Assembly (NCBI GenBank): GCA_015178975.1
Contig: WHVD01000026.1
Coordinates: 1 to 64,000 of the forward strand
DNA from: Hysterangium stoloniferum
Lineage: Eukaryota > Basidiomycota > Agaricomycetes > Hysterangiales > Hysterangiaceae
Reading direction: 5' to 3'
DNA length: 64,000 nucleotides
The first letter of the stretch is position 1; each line of letters begins with the position of its first letter. The notes under the pieces are model-generated. The model was not told the origin of the DNA. It did not search any database and worked only from the letters and a program-made list of their open reading frames with translations. A program made the translations under genes and the position numbers. Below are positions 32,930-42,599 of the stretch, one piece after another.

Positions 32930-33571
32930 TGTGAAGAGTCGATAGATTCTGACCGTTCAATATACGAAGTATAGCGTTTATTCAACTACTATTGGCAGGT
33001 ATTGACCATTCAGTACAATACCGTAGATTACTAGACTGGCAGTACTAGCAGGGAGACATGCAACGCGTCACAAGAGCAACTGTACAGTTGCTCTTGATGG
33101 CTAGAATGAAAAGATGAAAGAGTTGACCTTCACGGTACAACTCGTAGCTAGAAGTAAGATAGATAATCAACGAGAAGCTGAGTATCTAAAGTAAAGAGAT
33201 AGTAGCGCGAGTTGACTATAATGTCGACGAGCGCAAGGACCTTAGAGTGGAACTCGACCTTCGCGGTTCGAGTCCAAAGTCTGTTAGTATGTGAGAGAAC
33301 ACTACCTTTATAGGTAGTTGAGACGTTACCCTTGACACCTCTCGCTATTCGACATCTGGGTCGTTTACGAGGTGGTGTCTGCTGGGTAAAAAGTGTCTAT
33401 CGTTTGGCGCCGAGAGCGCCCATAGGTATACACAAGACTTTGAACTAAGAAATATGGGTATGCTCGAAGGATATAGGGAATTAAAGAAAAGAAATAGAAA
33501 CTAGATAATATAGTACTATAATGTGCATAATAATCCACTGTCCAATTATGCATATATGCATACCCTTCACA
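32930..33571 (-). repeat. LTR, family C (642 bp), no TSD
   Basis: Complete LTR (TGTGAAGAGTCG..CCCTTCACA as written). The flanks (ATTAC and TCCAA) do not match, and the left flank is gag while the right flank is an RHS-like pseudogene, so this junction probably arose by recombination between two family C LTRs. Confidence 0.85.
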
Positions 33572-33634
33572 TCCAAATATCGAATGGGAGCTTGATAATT
33601 GGGGGCTGTAGTTCCAATTTACATTCAGCGATAT

Positions 33635-34239
33635 TGTTAAGTGCCGTGTCGGGAACTTATTCCGGAACTATCGGGAAGTCACCGGGAAGTCGGAAACTCG
33701 TGGATAGGGTCAGGACGTCGGCTTCAGCTTATGTGCTGCGCCTCTACGCAAATGCTCAAAGTCCTTAATTTCGGAAGTGAACTAACGACGGAAGATATGG
33801 ATATTCAGAGTTCCGAAGAGTTCCGAATATCGAGCGTACAGAAAGACGGGAGGAGGAATAAGAAACTAAGTCGATATCAGATCTAAGGTAAAGTACAAAT
33901 TCGCGGAAACTAATATAAGTCTGCTCGTTATTGTACTACAAACTGAGACCATAATAAGACGGAAACGGAAGTGTTCTTAAAACGGAAATACAATAAGACA
34001 TATTAGGAAGGCAATATTCCGTAACAGGAATATAACAAACAAACGAGTGAATACTTGTCAATGGACAAATTACCAAATGCGGAACAAGGGAAGAATGCGG
34101 ATGATACGGTAACTATGATGTTCCGTAGTCGGAGGTCAAAGTTGGAAGTCAGGGATCGGAAGTCGGGAGTGGAAGACCGGAAGTCGGAAGTGGGAGACCG
34201 GAAGTCGGATATTGAAACATCCGGGAACGGGTCGTAACA
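33635..34239. mobile_element. Solo LTR, family F (605 bp), TSD GATAT
   Basis: It begins TGTTAAGTGCC, ends GGGTCGTAACA, with GATAT at 33630-33634 and 34240-34244. It shares the GGCTTCAGCTTATG block and terminal TGTTA/TAACA with family A, so the two are related. A GGAAGTCGGA-type short tandem array lies at 34140-34210. Confidence 0.88.
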
Positions 34240-34357
34240 GATATGGGGGGTGGTGGATAGAAAGAGAGCTATGAGTTTCACTTTATCATTAGGCTTTTTC
34301 TCCATAGCACAAATTATTGAGAGCCCAACAAAGAGTCTCATATGCAGTAGAGGTGCT

Positions 34358-35770
34358 GTAATGTATTCAGGGAATTCTCTTAGATAGCTCAATATATGCT
34401 ATAGTGTCACAGAGCTTCAACAATAAAACAAGCAAAGGTCCAGTAATTTAAATACTGATAGATTAATGAGCTGCGCTATGAAGCTTAAACAACTCAAATC
34501 AATGCTTATTTTGATTATTGAAAGGTTCAATAGAGCTGTGTATGACTCTTTTAGCAAATACAAGAACTATTCCTTGAGAATAGGGGCTGGAAGCTGAATA
34601 TATGCGCAGTAACTTGGCAGAGACTTGATATAAGAGCTTCGGATTTTTGTATGCTTATTTGTAACTATTAATAGTTATTTAACAAGGTGTTAAATAATTT
34701 ATTAATAGAGAAAATAAATTGTATTGGATTATCTGAGTGCTTGTACTTGATTAATTCAATAAACTTAGGGCTGGGCCTTGAGTAATCTAGTATTGGCAGG
34801 GATTTCAGTAAGGATACTTAGATACTTATTAGGTTTATTATCTAATTAATAAGCCTAAAGGGTAGCTGTGAGGCTGGGGAACTTAGATGATTAGCTAAGG
34901 TCCAAGAGTTGCTGACAAAGATTCAAGATGCTGCAAGTGTAGGTGCTTGCAGTGAGTGTATCAGACTAAGGCTATTATTGTCCTTAGGATGATTAGATAA
35001 GCTGGTGCTGTGCTGCAAATATGTGTGAGATAAGATGATTTTATTGGAAACTTAGCCCTCCTTATATACATTTTGATAACTCAATGATTAGCTAACTATT
35101 TAGTTTATGAGGTCATTAGTGAGATCATAATGACCTCATATTCTACTCATTATTTACCCTTTGTTTAACATGTGATTCCCTTCTCTGAGACAAGGGCTCT
35201 AATCTCTTGCTTGAACATGAAGGTTCAAGGCCGCGGTCCCGGGACGGAAGCAAACGATGAGTCGGCGGAACCTAATAATGACTCGGGTAGTCACGTTCGT
35301 GACTTGTGTGACTCGGGTAGTCACATTCGTGACTTGTGTGACTCGGGTAGTCACATTCGTGACTTGTGTGACTCGGGTAGTCACATTCGTGACTTGTGTG
35401 ACTCGGGTAGTCACATTCGTGACTTGTGTGACTCGGGTAGTCACATTCGTGACTTGTGTGACTTCCCGACACTGGAGGCTTATCTAATAAGTCACATGAC
35501 ACCAAAAATGCGCAAACTAGGCTGTAGCAAGGTGCCGAAAGGTAATAACTAAGTAAATAAAATATAAATAATTAGTTAAAAATTATAATAAATTAACTAA
35601 GATATAATAGCATAATATGAGTTCATATATGCTATTATTTATGCGAAGTTAAAAGGAATAAGGCCTATTTTTCACAATAAACATAATAAAAATACAATAG
35701 AAATTCGAGAAAATATTAAATAATTCAAAGAAAATTAAGAGAATATTATGATATAATGTTGATACATCAC
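34358..35770. mobile_element. 1.4 kb non-coding TIR element with a minisatellite
   Basis: It is flanked by the direct repeat AGGTGCT (34351-34357 and 35771-35777). Ends are imperfect inverted repeats: GTAATGTATTCA and, from the other end, GTGATGTATCAA. The interior is AT-rich and has no transposase. A 7-8 bp duplication fits a hAT-like or related DNA transposon. The 30-bp minisatellite at 35281-35460 is inside it. Confidence 0.6.
35281..35460. repeat. 30-bp minisatellite, six units
   Basis: Unit GACTCGGGTAGTCACATTCG plus TGACTTGTGT, six copies nearly without change (first unit has GTTCG for ATTCG). Each unit contains the short palindrome GTCACATTCGTGAC. Because 30 is a multiple of three, several frames stay open across it (one reads DSGSHIRDLC repeated); these are not convincing genes. 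Confidence 0.93.
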
Positions 35771-35814
35771 AGGTGCTTGCGAACCTATCTAAAGTTTCCT
35801 CTGTCATCAGCCCA

Positions 35815-36444
35815 TGTGAGAGGTATGGCGAAATACACTCAGGAAATATAGTCGGATGAGCTCTTACTATATTTCCTTTATTATTTCTATTTTCTCTCTT
35901 TTATTATATCTATAATTAGTTCGACGACCTATGTATGTGGTACATCGACTCTTGTGGGCACACACATGCCAGACTTATGTATTCTAGCGCCCGTAGTTTA
36001 GAACTCAGACACTTTTTACACCGCAACCACGACTTACCCAGACACCCATTAGTGTCCTGTAAGTTGTGATTGGTGTATCGTCTCGACTGTCACAGACGGG
36101 CTTTAGCTATCTACTCTATCAGAGTTTCGAACTGTACCAGTCGAAACTCAATCCTCATCGCTACTCGTGTGGACCACATCCACGCTATTCTATTATTCAA
36201 CTCTCTAGTACTCTACTTTACTCTCGAGCAGTCGTTCAGAATCGCACTAGACAGTCGATTCTACTTATTCGTTTTAGCTCTCTACCTTATTCTAGATAGC
36301 TACTTCCTTCTACCGTATTGAACTGAGTAGTCAATACGCGTTCGTTCTGTATTAGACTTCAACAGTCAATACATCTTGGTGTCGTACCTAAACGGTCGAT
36401 ATTCTTCGTATATAAAACGGTTAGAACTTCCACCACTCTTCACA
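35815..36444 (+). mobile_element. Solo LTR, family D (630 bp), TSD GCCCA
   Basis: TGTGAGAGG..CTTCACA with GCCCA on both sides (35810-35814 and 36445-36449), inserted in the RHS-like pseudogene. Confidence 0.92.
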
Positions 36445-36550
36445 GCCCATGGCTCTCATCAAAATAAGTAACTCAATAATGGGGATTGGATGCAGGTAAT
36501 CATCAGAAGAAATAGAGTCCATATTTTTCTGTTCCCTACTCTTAGAATGA

Positions 36551-36576
36551 AACCCTAACCCTAACCCTAACCCTAA
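36551..36576. repeat. Interstitial telomere-like tract (CCCTAA)4
   Basis: Four perfect CCCTAA units lie in a row, the complement of the TTAGGG telomere repeat used by most basidiomycetes. It is far from either window end. Confidence 0.9.
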
Positions 36577-36690
36577 TGTGTTTTCTGTATATAATCATTT
36601 TTAAGAGTATATAACACAGTATAGAACTTCTAAGACATAAATTTTAACATTTTTTTGAGCCTCTGTCATCCACAGGTAAAGTTATTTCAT

Positions 36691-36736
36691 TGTCACAGCA
36701 GTCACCTTCCTAATTAGGAAGGTAACTGCTGCGACA
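36691..36736. repeat. Near-perfect 46-bp palindrome
   Basis: Arms of 23 bases meet at CCTAA/TTAGG with two mismatched positions; the inner part reads ACCTTCCTAATTAGGAAGGT. It could form a stable hairpin. Confidence 0.8.
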
Positions 36737-36916
36737 TACAAAGCTTTAGTGTAAACCTAGAACCCATGTCATTTACGAGTTACATTCTGTTATTTGAGAC
36801 TTTAGTAAGTTTATTTGAGCATTAATATTACTCAAGGAAGGACTAAAACTAAGGATATGGCAATTAAAGTGGTGCACAAGGTATTTTTCACCAGGAAACT
36901 GTACACTAGATGTAAC

Positions 36917-37657
36917 TAGTGATGTGCCGGCCCGGCTTGGCCTGAAAGCCAGGTGCTCGGACCTGGCATATTCTCAGGCCGGGCCATAGAGGAGGGCTCG
37001 GGCTCGGCTCGGGGCGGGGCTTATTGCGACATGTAGTATATACGCTAGTTGATGCCAGTAATAACAATGTCATGGCTTATTGCAATATACATATACATAC
37101 TTTAGTTGATGTCAGTAATAACAACATCATCTGACAAGTGTGCAACGACAAGCCTCCATTCGTGGTCACATGATCGACATCTCAAGATGAACCGGAGGTC
37201 GGTAACTAACGAGTTCCGACGTCATCCAGCATGACAATACGCGGAACACAAAAGTCGTCCGTTAATATAATGAAGTTTTTCTTACCAAGGTTTTACCAAT
37301 GTCTTCATAAAATACTTACCAAGTATCTCCGGATCATATCAGTTGGAACATAGTAACCCATCGTCACCTCAGTCTAGTGTAGAAACAAGAGTCTAGTGTA
37401 GTTGGCATATTTAAGTATTAGAGGATATGAAGTGCAGGAGAAACGGATCAAAGTATCGACGGTGTCCACCATTGATTAGATCAAAGTATCGATGATGTCT
37501 GCCATTGGTCGGATCAAAGCCGTGGCTTGAGCCTGGGCTCAGGCTTTGCCGGAATGCAAGCCGGGCTTTCAGCCGTCTAGTGGGTCGGCTTGGGCGGGCT
37601 CAACAGGGCCCGGCTTTGACGGCTTGGGGGCTTCGGGCCGGGCCTGGCACATCACTA
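36917..37657. mobile_element. hAT-like MITE (741 bp), 8-bp TSD GATGTAAC
   Basis: The ends are TAGTGATGTGCC and its exact inverse GGCACATCACTA; the flanks are GATGTAAC at 36909-36916 and 37658-37665. GC-rich subterminal GGCCCGGC repeats occur at both ends. The interior has no transposase. Terminal motif and 8-bp duplication are standard for hAT. Confidence 0.92.
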
Positions 37658-38340
37658 GATGTAACAGTTCTCATGTTTTGATAATCTAATGTCAAATATA
37701 ATTGTATTTTGATAATTTACAATATAAAATTCATAAAGTATCTGCTTAATTTGCAAAAAGAAACATGTCGCGGCACTTGCGCGGCATTTTCCTATAGCCC
37801 GGATGGGGGCTGGAACGGCATGACCTGGGTATTGCTGAAGTCAAGCTTGGGCCTGCAATTGTTGATGATAGTCATTGCCGCTGGGATGCATCAAGGTATG
37901 GTATAGGTCCTGTTGATGCATTGGGGGAAAGATGGTGGTTGGAGACGTTGAGCTCAAGCTCGAAATCGGAGTCGGGGAGACAGAGTCGGATTGAGTTTGA
38001 CTCTGAGGATATAGTAAGGTTCTTCCTTGTGCCCATCCGCGTCCAGTTCCGGTACGTGCTCAGGGCGAAAATCGACGGCACTAGATGATGCATCCCCAAG
38101 GTGTCACATTGCCGAAAGCGTTGAGATGTCCAGAAAATCCCCTTTCCCATGTCGAAGAACTTCAAAAGAGGCGGTCCAACTTTTTATCGCCGAGTTGTGT
38201 TTACATATTAGAAACATTGTACGCTAAATGTTCTTGTCGACTATCACATTACTCAAGCAAGTTTCGATATTCTGCACTTGCGGTCAATCGCTCCAATCTG
38301 TCACCAAGCTTCTCTTCATGGTAAAATAGAACAGATTCTG
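37658..38340. other. No recognised gene
   Basis: An open frame on the minus strand (38165-37872) has no domain I know. The interval lies downstream of the RHS-like gene and may include its 3' UTR. Confidence 0.4.
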
Positions 38341-41235
38341 CTAGTGGTCTAGGTGTTTTCGTTTTTTTCCATCTGATGTGTATATTTCTGCAGAGAAACC
38401 ATTCTCCTCAGAGGAATCATTCTCTTCAGAGGAATCATTCTCTTCAGAGGAATCATTCTCTTCAGAGGAATCATTCTCCTCAGAGGAATCAGCGAATGGT
38501 CCTGCCATTACACGCTCATCAAGCTCATCAGTCTGCAACTCACTCTCCATTCCCAAGTCTGGTTTCGACGACTCCCCCCTTCTAAAGGACTCTGTCGTCC
38601 AGCCCGACTTCATCCAGCCCGACTTCAAATGCAGAACAGCGTCGAGGTGATGCTCATTCTGTCTCTGATGTTCCTCCAGCAGAGGGTCAGAGCCAAGAAG
38701 ACCTTTGTAAATATGGCCTTTGTTGCGTGGGATGACTCTGTAAACGCTCTCCGAACAGCCCGTTACCCAAAAAGAATAGCGAGGGTGTGTTACACTCTTA
38801 GCCTTCTTTGCCTGGCGAGGAAGTGGTTTTCGCTCATTATTCTCTTTTACAGCAATCTTAGACGTTCCCTGTACCGGGGCTGAATAGCCTATCGATTTTC
38901 GCTTAGCGAATGGGTGCGGTTTCAGGCCAAACTCCATGATGATTGTAATATACGGTCGAGAATTTTGCTCTGGGTTTCCGGGTGTGAAGTAGTCTATTGT
39001 CTCGGCAATTATATTCGCAGCTTGGACCTTGTCGCGATTCTTGAGCTGTATCAAGATAGCAGACATGGTAAAACGACTCATGGTCAGTCTGCGATCGTAT
39101 AAAACAGGGATAAAGAAGTCGATGTCGTCTTCATAATCATGGCACTGAAGAGCCATACCACGACAAATGGCCATCCATGCTCCTTCATCATCAATCATGC
39201 TTGAGTCGTCCGCTTTTCCCCAGTGTGTAAAGTATACCACTGCATTTTGGAACGCTTCTTTCAGGGTTGCACCATGCGTATTATCCGGCGTGGTCTCACA
39301 AATCATCTTCTCATAACGTTCAGGGAATAGCGAGGCAAGGAAATCGATGACCGGAATAGCGGTGCTGAAGTGGATAGGCATTATTCTATCTCTTACGGAC
39401 TTTTGAATAACGGCGGCATCAAACGCCTGTATCAGTAGTAGTCGTCCAACGAGCTTACCCTGTGCTTCGCGGGTAATTAAGCGATCCGACAAGTACTTTG
39501 AGAGAAGTTTTGCCGTGTCGAAATCGTCCGACGCCATGATCTGAGCAGCAGCCTCAGACAGGATCGGTTCCGATGGAGCACCCGCCGCCAAATACTCCCG
39601 GTGAGCCGGAATAGAGTATACCACATGCATATGCCCAGCTACCAATTCTTTCGCCATCCAGATTGCTGGTGCGTGTTTCGGTTCGAAGTCTACCAGTAAA
39701 CGCCTGGCTAAGACAGCAATGTCTGCTTGGACGGAAAGATAAGAAGTCTTGTCGCTGCAAATGAGCTTAGATTGCGCGAAGTTGATGATGTAGTTTCGGA
39801 CCATACGGTCCCCTGCTTCCCAGCGTGTCCAGAATCTGTTATTCATTAGCCAGCAATACAAACGACGTATAGCCAATTGGAACGTACAACGGCCGTCCAA
39901 ACCGAACCATAAATTCGGGTCGACAGACATCTTCGATCATATGCGTCTCCTCGACCGCGATGTACTGTGTCTTCCAAAGATCGAATGGGAGCTCGACGAC
40001 AGGCGGCTGTAAATGAGTGCAATCTGCCCAGTAGGAAGGTGGAGGAGTGGCGATATCAAAGCTAGTAGATAGAAAGAGAGCTACGAGTTTCACATTATCG
40101 TTAGGCTTTTTTCCACTGCGCAAATTATTGAGGGCCCAGCAAAGAGATTCATACGCAGTAACGGTGTCGTTGCTTGCTGTTCTATCTGGGGTCTTCTTTG
40201 TCGTCAGCCCATGACTCTCGTCAAAATAAAGTACCACGTCCACTTCCGCTGGATGGTTGGGAGGAGTTATGGTTGGAGTGTTCCCTGCCCTCCTAACTTC
40301 GACGATCAACTTCTGGGCCGCATCCAGTGCCTTTTGGGCAGCCTCCTTCAAGTATTGATCCATCCCAATCGTCTCTGTTCGTCCATAGGTAATATGTCAA
40401 AGTTGATGGGGATGAGAAGTTAAAATGGACTAACCCCTGTTACGAAATGAGGAGTCTTGTTCCATTGTCTAAATAGGGGCCCGAGAAAAGCTTTCACATC
40501 AAGGGAAAAAAAAAAGTCTCACAATCTCGCATATGCGAACGACCTCGGTATATATCTCCCTACGTTTGCCTTGCATATTCAAGTGTTCACGCCATTTTGA
40601 AGCGAACGTTGTTCTATCTTTGTGAATTGGCCATTCGCGGATTATCTCATAAATGTGTGTGAATAAGGCCTTCAAAAACAAAAGGTGGCGACGTTTGAGG
40701 TAATTTAGCGTGTCCACCATTATGTGTATGAATAGATAATCGCGAATCTGGTAATCAGCGGAAGGATAACCTGGAAAAAAGAGAGATAGGTCTATGAAAA
40801 GATGTAACACGGAGAGGCGAACCTGAGGTATCAGACTCAGATCTCAAATTGAATGGCAATGTGAAAACCATGGTCGCAAGTTGATCAACCATGCGAGATT
40901 TTCCTGTTCCCGAACTCTGTACTATGGGTACAAGATTAGAATGTGAATGGCTCGAGTCGGCGACGATATCGTCCAATGCGTGTTTCAATAGGACATGGTG
41001 TTGACCACGGTAAGGCTCATTCCATGCACGTTTAGTCGCTGAAATGATCGAATTAGGCCTTCCAAACGGTGGAAGGAAAGCTACAAAAGTTACTGACCAT
41101 CCACTTGGGCGACAGATAGAGTCAGAATATGCACCAGTTATGGAAATAATAACTTACTTTGGTCGCTCGAAGAACCCCACATTGGACTCCAGAGTGTTGT
41201 TAGGGCGCCGGATGTAATGCACTCGGCTCAGATAT
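38341..41235 (-). CDS. RHS/Crinkler-like P-loop ATPase, at least six exons
   Basis: Exons on the minus strand: about 41235-41158, 41103-40823, 40770-40523, 40468-40435, 40374-39888, 39835-38341; introns of 54, 52, 54, 60 and 52 nt, all GT..AG and phase-consistent. The first exon's true start was not found. Exon 2 carries Walker A (VQSSGTGKSRMVDQLA) followed by VFTLPFNLR; exon 5 carries Walker B (VDVVLYFDESHGL) and ends FGRPL, spliced to FWTRWEAGDR. The long last exon is helical and ends in an acidic DSSEEN repeat and a basic KKRKHLDH tail, a possible nuclear signal. The SSGTGKS and VLYFDESHGL combination is what I associate with the large basidiomycete family related to trypanosome RHS proteins and Crinkler effectors; that link is inference. 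About 870 residues. Confidence 0.65.
38388..38488 (-). repeat. 18-bp in-frame tandem repeat (DSSEEN)
   Basis: Five copies of an 18-bp unit (plus strand GAGGAATCATTCTCTTCA) encode DSSEEN near the C-terminus of the RHS-like protein. Copy number is likely variable. Confidence 0.85.
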
Positions 41236-42155
41236 ATCGATGGCGGAGTTCAAAGTCTGAACGGACAGACGAAGCGTGTCATATCTCAGGAACGTGGCAC
41301 GATTAAGACAAAGTACTCTCTGGGATATATGCATTATATAGTGTATCCATATATATGACTTTATAACGTGTTCCTTGATATTCGAATAAATATCACTGCA
41401 GTAGCCCCCTCGTATCAGGAACACCATTCAGTTTCCTAATATATATTACTCTCTACTAGACGCTAATCTCTTTTAGTATAATTACCGTAGCTAGATTGAT
41501 GTATGCACGAGGCTCACTTCGTAGAATACTTGTCAATTGCAGCTCTTGTCTTTTGTCAGTGAACAGTGTCCGCCGGAGTCTGGTATAGAGATAAAGGGGC
41601 AGAGAACTATGTTGTTGGAACCATTGTAACTAATCTATATTAAGCGACTGTGTGTGTGTATTAGCATAGGTAAATTATGGACTGCTATTTATGCCTTAGT
41701 TGGACGAAATTTTTTTTCCCGAATTATATGTAGTCGACGAGGCACTTTGAACCCTTTGGAGGGTGTTTTTAGGTGTTTAGAAATGGATGACATCCATGAC
41801 GTAAACATATTACCTAATAGTCAGCTCCCGAAACGCGGTGTGCGTAGGCTGCACGGACGATAAGAACTGAATTATAAAAATGAGACACAGTGATGAATTT
41901 GGAGCAGTGGGGCATCATTGAGGCTTGCAGGCATATTTTATGGCCCAAGCTGTCGAATGATAACGATACTTAGATGCCCCCCCCAATAGTACTCAACGCT
42001 CATAGTCATACTTCAGATACAAGTCGCAAAGATATCCTCGCAATGTAATGACTTCTTCGAATCAAAATCATATTTCGTGAAAAAGGTGACAATCAGCTGT
42101 TTGCCCGGGGGATTCACAAGCTGTAGTTGCACTGGCTACCAAAAACAATAAACAA
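41236..42155. other. Gene-free interval
   Basis: No gene seen. A half copy of the 22070-22172 foldback is at 41413-41448. The interval holds the upstream region of the RHS-like gene on one side and the tRNA 3' side on the other; a TTTTT run next to the tRNA (minus strand, about 42146-42141) can serve as a Pol III terminator. Confidence 0.5.
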
Positions 42156-42256
42156 GGTCTCACCCGGAATCGAACCGGGGTCACGAGAAGACTCGGATGA
42201 ATTTTTTACAAATTCAAACTCAGAATCTCGGGGGATAACCGCTACCCCATGAAACC
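42156..42256 (-). tRNA. tRNA-Gln (anticodon CTG) with intron
   Basis: The minus strand folds as a tRNA: acceptor stem GGTTTCA/TGAGACC (7 bp, one G-U), D arm GGGGTAGCGGTTATCCCC, anticodon stem CGAGA/TCTCG with loop TTCTGA-T, and T arm CCCGGTTCGATTCCGGG (B box GGTTCGATTCC). The anticodon is CTG. An intron of about 30 nt sits after position 37, the usual place for nuclear tRNA introns. The GGTTTCA acceptor is typical of fungal tRNA-Gln. Confidence 0.9.
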
Positions 42257-42599
42257 GCTGGTACGCATTTGTTCTAGACGTCATATAAAGTGTTTATATT
42301 TGGCGTCTTAACTATTTCGATCCTACAGCAGTCCCACGTGACTGTTAGGTAGCTTTTAAGCTTTTTGGGTTCTAAATAGGGGTGCCTCGTCGCCACTGAC
42401 AGCGACGAGAGGGTTTTGCCCAATCCTCCGCTGCCAGCCAAACCTATAACTCGCTTGTTGCTATCGAATTACCCGATATTAAAACCTGTGTACACCAGCA
42501 GGAGGCCTCGTTGCAAGCTTCCTTTTAATACCTTCAGTTAGCCTTTTCATATAATTCTTGGAAACCGAACCGTGCCTGGACACTCAAGTCGTCTTGCAA

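Larger units (their letters stand above)
33572..36500 (-). pseudogene. RHS/Crinkler-like ATPase gene fragment split by three insertions
   Basis: After removal of the inserts the pieces 33572-33634, 34240-34357, 35771-35814 and 36445 to about 36475 align in order with exon 5 of the intact gene (39888-40374), including the GAATGGGAGCT, GATAGAAAGAGAGCT and TCAGCCCATG blocks (the last is the Walker B Asp-Glu-Ser-His region on the minus strand). Each insert carries its own TSD. Similarity is lost right of about 36475. Confidence 0.75.

Noticed and set aside
35172..35552. A 126-codon frame with repeated DSGSHIRDLC, and a possible CRISPR-like array
   Set aside because: The 30-bp units are contiguous with no spacers, several frames are open at once, and the region is inside a DNA-transposon-like insert; it is a minisatellite.
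36066..36321. Short plus-strand frames inside family D LTRs
   Set aside because: They recur in each LTR copy only because the LTR recurs; no start context, no domain, and other copies have stops.
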